Origin: Corallococcus sicarius
GTDB lineage: Bacteria > Myxococcota > Myxococcia > Myxococcales > Myxococcaceae
Assembly (NCBI RefSeq): GCF_003611735.1
Contig: NZ_RAWG01000050.1
Span: 1 to 42,539, forward strand
Direction: 5' to 3'
DNA: 42,539 nucleotides
The notes below the pieces were generated by a model. It saw only the letters and a list, made by a program, of their open reading frames with translations. It had not been told where the DNA came from and ran no database searches. The translations under genes were made by a program, and so were the position numbers. Below, piece after piece: positions 39,448 through 42,539 of the stretch; position 1 is the first letter of the stretch; every line of letters begins with the position of its first letter.

Positions 39448-41604
39448 TCAGGCCTCTCCCTTCTGGTGGCGGCGCAGGCCGCGCAGCGTCAGCAGGTAGA
39501 CGAAGAAGAGCACCACCGCGGCGGGCACGAGCTTGAGATACAGCGGCACGTCTCCGTACGGGGTGCGGACGAGCCCGCGGTGGAGCACCAGCGCCGCCAC
39601 GGCGAAGCTGAACACGAAGGCGTAGACGGCCCCGCGCACCGGCAGGCCCGTGCCCACGTGGCCCGCGCCGGACACCAGCCCGCCCAGCAGGTACGTCACC
39701 CGCTTCGTCCAGGCCTGGTGGCGCTCCACCTGGAGCTGCTTGCGCGAGCGGACCTCCTTGGGCACCTGGCTCTTGCGCGCGTAGACGTGCACGCACTGGC
39801 CGCAGAGCGAGCCGCCCGCGCTCAGGTCCTTGTCACAGCGCAGGCACACCGCCCGGCCGCACCGGTCGCAGGCGCGGGAGGCCTTCACCCGCTGGGAGGC
39901 CTCGCCCCACAGCGCCAGGAGGGCCGCGAGCCCCGCCGTCAGCGCCCAACCCACGGGGCCCTGGGGCAGCGCGCGAGAGAGCCACCGGCCCACCTGGGCC
40001 TCCACGCGCGCTCCCTCCTGCGTGCCCTGCGCCAGCTCCAGCCAGTCGCGCTCCGGCACCGGGGGCGCCAGGAGCAGCAGGTTGAGCAGGGGGCGGTCCT
40101 CCGGGGGCGGTTCACGGCGCAGGAGCGAATCATCCAGCGCCTGCGCGGTGGCGATGGCCGTGGCGGCCCGGTCCAGCTCCTTGCCCACCTGATCATCCGG
40201 CAGCAGCCGGGCCCGGCGCCGGTACACCTGCGCGAGGTTGTAGTGCGGCGCGGCCATCGTCGGATCCGCCTGGGAGGCCTGGGCATAGAGGGGCAGCGCG
40301 CCCTCCGGATCCCCCAGCCCCACCAGCGTGTTGCCAAAGCGCGTGAGCAGCCGCGCGTCCCCGTTGCGCAGCGCGGAGGCCGCCTTGAAGTCCGCGCGCG
40401 CCTCCTCCAGCAGGCCCCGGCGGGACTCGTAGAAGGCGAGCGCCCCCAGCTCCTGGAAGCGGGCCGTGCGGGCCTGCGCCCGAGCGCGCACCCGGGCCGC
40501 CGCGGCTTCCGCGGACAGGCCGCCGCGCTCCAGCAGGTAGACGTCCTCCGCGGGCGTGCCGGCGAAGACGGTGAAGCGCACCAGCGCGCCCGCCGCGAGC
40601 GGCATCACGCCCAGGCCCATGAGCAGCACCGCCGCCACCCAGCGCTCCCGGCGGCCCACGTACAGCGCCACCACGGCGAAGAGCAGCAGCAGCACCGGCA
40701 CGAGCCCCGCGCCCAGCACCGCGGGCAGCGCCAGGAGCAGCAGCCCCAGCAGCCCCGACTGCCAGCGCGCCACCGCCCGGGGGAACAGGTGGTGGAAGTC
40801 ATGCAGCGCGTAGCGGATCCGGCGCAGGAAGAGCACGGCCACCACCGCCACGGCCGTGGCCGCCCAGGCCGCGAGCGCCACCGCCCCCAGGTCCGCGAGC
40901 GCCGGGCGCCGGTAGCGCGCGTCCTTCGCCAGCGTCAGGAGCGCTGTCTTCCACTCGCCCAGGGCGCGCGGGAGGTTCAGCGGATCCTCCACCACGTACG
41001 TCTCCGCCCGGGCGAAGTGCGCCGCGGGCAGCCCTGGCGACAGGGCCACCGCCACGTCCAGGAGCGCGAGCGTCCCCGACAGGTCGCCCGCGCGGCGGCG
41101 CACCGCTGCCTCGCGCAGGAAGCCCACGCTCAGGGGCTCCAGGTCCGAGGCGAGCATCTCCTCGCGCAGCTTCAAGAGTTCCTGCTGGGCGGTCTGCGCG
41201 GCGGCGCTGTCGTTGCGCGCGCGGGCCTGCTTCCAGCGCTCCCACACGGCCAGCAGTTCCGCGTCCCCCAGCTTCGGCGCCATCACCGGCGGAGGACCGG
41301 GGCGCGGCGGCACGATGACGGGCGTGGGCTCCACCGGAGCAGAGGGCACCACGGGCTTGGGGGGCGGGGTGACGACGCGGCCCCGGCCGGCGGGGCGGCG
41401 GGGCTCGGGATCCGGTTCGGGCTCCTCGGCCTCGTCGACGACCTCCGGATCATCCTGGATGGCGGAGCCGTCCCCGGTGTCGGTCTCCGGATCCTCCAGG
41501 TAGGTCTCCTGGATGCGCGTGGGCGCGTCCTGCATCAACGCAGGGGCACGCGCGGGGAGAAGCAGCACGAGGCAGCAACACAGGCCGAGGAACGAGCGGA
41601 GCAT
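39448..41604 (-). CDS. TPR membrane protein with cysteine zinc ribbon
   Basis: A 718-residue protein I cannot assign to a named family. It shows a signal-like N-terminus (MLRSFLGLCCCLVLLLPARA), a Pro/Glu-rich disordered stretch (about 25-115), helical repeats, a membrane region of about four helices, TPR units (GDARLLTRFGNTLVGLGDPEGAL), another helix and a zinc ribbon with three CxxC pairs (CDRCGRAVCLRC...CGQC). Two or three C-terminal helices follow. The start at 41604 suits the signal peptide; ATG 41649 is open too, with GAGGGA ten bases upstream. It heads the operon leading to DUF4388 and phoH. Confidence 0.7.
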   Translation of the reverse strand: MLRSFLGLCCCLVLLLPARAPALMQDAPTRIQETYLEDPETDTGDGSAIQDDPEVVDEAEEPEPDPEPRRPAGRGRVVTPPPKPVVPSAPVEPTPVIVPPRPGPPPVMAPKLGDAELLAVWERWKQARARNDSAAAQTAQQELLKLREEMLASDLEPLSVGFLREAAVRRRAGDLSGTLALLDVAVALSPGLPAAHFARAETYVVEDPLNLPRALGEWKTALLTLAKDARYRRPALADLGAVALAAWAATAVAVVAVLFLRRIRYALHDFHHLFPRAVARWQSGLLGLLLLALPAVLGAGLVPVLLLLFAVVALYVGRRERWVAAVLLMGLGVMPLAAGALVRFTVFAGTPAEDVYLLERGGLSAEAAAARVRARAQARTARFQELGALAFYESRRGLLEEARADFKAASALRNGDARLLTRFGNTLVGLGDPEGALPLYAQASQADPTMAAPHYNLAQVYRRRARLLPDDQVGKELDRAATAIATAQALDDSLLRREPPPEDRPLLNLLLLAPPVPERDWLELAQGTQEGARVEAQVGRWLSRALPQGPVGWALTAGLAALLALWGEASQRVKASRACDRCGRAVCLRCDKDLSAGGSLCGQCVHVYARKSQVPKEVRSRKQLQVERHQAWTKRVTYLLGGLVSGAGHVGTGLPVRGAVYAFVFSFAVAALVLHRGLVRTPYGDVPLYLKLVPAAVVLFFVYLLTLRGLRRHQKGEA

Positions 41605-41721
41605 CCGAGGGGCGGATGATAGGCGACAGGACGGACGACACGAAATCATGTGCGCCCGTTCCCTCTTCGTGGCCCCGTGCTACAGGAGCGCGCGGCGGGG
41701 GACTGCACGGGAGCGACACGC

Positions 41722-42539
41722 ATGGCGGCGCCTGGATCAGAGCTGGAAAGACTGGTGGGGATCATGCAGCGGCTGCGGGCCGAGGGCGGCTGCCCCTGGG
41801 ACCGCGAGCAGGACCTGCGCTCGCTGCGCCCCTACCTGACCGAGGAGGCATTCGAGGTCCTGGACGAGATGGACCGCGTCGCCGAGGGCGGCCCCTGGCA
41901 CCCCCTGTGCGACGAGCTGGGGGACCTGCTCTTCCAAATCGTCTTCCACGCCCAGCTGGCGGCGGAGCTGGGCGAGTTCACGATGGCGGACGTCTGCAAG
42001 GCCATCAGCGACAAGATCACCCGCCGGCACCCGCACGTGTTCGGCGACGAGCAGGTGAAGGGCGCCGAACAGGTGCTCTCCAACTGGGCGAAGCTGAAGG
42101 CGGACGAGCGCAAGCGCAAGACGGGCCGCGCGGGTTCGGTGCTGGACGGCGTGCCCACCGCCGCCCCGTCCCTGCTGCGCGCCGAGCGCCTCACCGAGAA
42201 GGCCAGCCGCATCGGGTTCGACTGGCCGGACCTCGCCGGGGTGCGCGGCAAGCTGGACGAGGAGCTGCGCGAGCTGGACGAGGCCATCGCGGCGGGAGGG
42301 CGGGACGCCATCGAGCACGAGCTGGGGGACGTCCTGTTCTCGCTCGCGAACCTCGCCCGCTTCGTGAAGACGCCGGCGGAGGACGCGCTGCGCATGGCCA
42401 CCCGCCGCTTCACCACCCGGTTCCAGTACATCGAGGCCCGGCTGAACGAGGAGAACGTGCCCTTCGGCGGCGCCACCCTGGAGCACATGGAGCGCCACTG
42501 GCAGGCGGCCAAGGCCGAGGAGAAGGCCCTGCCCCCGCC
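41722..42539 (+). CDS. mazG: MazG nucleoside triphosphate pyrophosphohydrolase (3' end cut)
   Basis: Hydrolyses NTPs to NMP and pyrophosphate, cleaning the nucleotide pool and in E. coli modulating the stringent response. 272 codons are present, open to the window edge; the E. coli protein has 263 residues, so the stop should be close. The two MazG repeats are clear: GGCPWDREQDLRSLRPYLTE, EAFEVLDEMD and DELGDLLFQIVFHA in the first; EELRELDEAI and HELGDVLFSLANLARF in the second, with their metal-binding acidic residues. GGGAG lies eight bases before the ATG. It is divergent from the TPR gene. Confidence 0.92.
   Translation, partial: MAAPGSELERLVGIMQRLRAEGGCPWDREQDLRSLRPYLTEEAFEVLDEMDRVAEGGPWHPLCDELGDLLFQIVFHAQLAAELGEFTMADVCKAISDKITRRHPHVFGDEQVKGAEQVLSNWAKLKADERKRKTGRAGSVLDGVPTAAPSLLRAERLTEKASRIGFDWPDLAGVRGKLDEELRELDEAIAAGGRDAIEHELGDVLFSLANLARFVKTPAEDALRMATRRFTTRFQYIEARLNEENVPFGGATLEHMERHWQAAKAEEKALPP

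Overview
The window is about 42.5 kb of high-GC bacterial chromosome. It is almost fully coding, in tight operons with many 1-4 base overlaps. Gene content fits a Gram-negative delta-type proteobacterium, most likely a myxobacterium of the Myxococcus/Corallococcus group: DUF4388 (PATAN-like) proteins, an ECF sigma/anti-sigma pair, the lysS-lolC-lolD-bamA-skp-lpxD-fabZ-lpxA-lpxI order, and third-position GC so high that long false antisense frames open. The taxonomic call is an inference from gene families. No insertion sequence, phage, CRISPR array, tRNA or rRNA gene was seen.

Layout. (1) 1-669 holds no convincing gene. It carries a ladder of sigma70-type promoters facing left out of the window, with the look of a stable-RNA (rRNA operon) control region. 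(2) 670-2168: gmk and yicC, leftward. (3) 2250-3359: a heptosyltransferase, rightward. (4) 3349-14401, leftward: an LPS core/lipid A block (Trm112 protein, split rfaE2/rfaE1, lpxK, two GT4 glycosyltransferases, waaA, a membrane-anchored PHP protein), an MsbA-like flippase, and a pseudo-receiver/DUF4388/J-domain/TPR protein. (5) 14467-17066, rightward: lpxB, a polyprenol-phosphate mannosyltransferase-like enzyme, and marC. (6) 17059-29716, leftward: a lipoprotein, an OmpA-like protein, then an outer-membrane assembly series running lysS, lolC, lolD, bamA, skp, lpxD, fabZ, lpxA, lpxI. (7) 29828-30837: a zinc-finger anti-sigma factor and its ECF sigma factor. (8) 31005-41604, leftward: prfB with a programmed +1 frameshift, an Lnb-type (DUF4105) membrane protein, a cupin-YbeY fusion, a PgpH-type HD phosphodiesterase, PhoH, a DUF4388 membrane protein and a large TPR/zinc-ribbon membrane protein. 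(9) 41722-end: mazG, rightward, cut by the window edge.

Together regions 3-6 encode much of one job: making lipid A and core sugars (LpxA, D, I, B, K, WaaA, RfaE, heptosyltransferase), flipping the product (MsbA), folding outer-membrane proteins (Skp, BamA) and releasing lipoproteins (LolCD). Region 8 combines translation termination and ribosome quality control (RF2, YbeY, PhoH) with envelope functions.

The most interesting points are the promoter ladder at the left edge, the cupin-YbeY fusion with no cupin metal histidines, the degenerate receiver fused to DUF4388, J and TPR domains, the LolC permease with about 290 extra N-terminal residues, the Lnb-like protein, active-site substitutions in WaaA and in one GT4 enzyme, a possible self-activating ECF promoter, and promoters that sit so close to start codons that leaderless mRNAs are likely.
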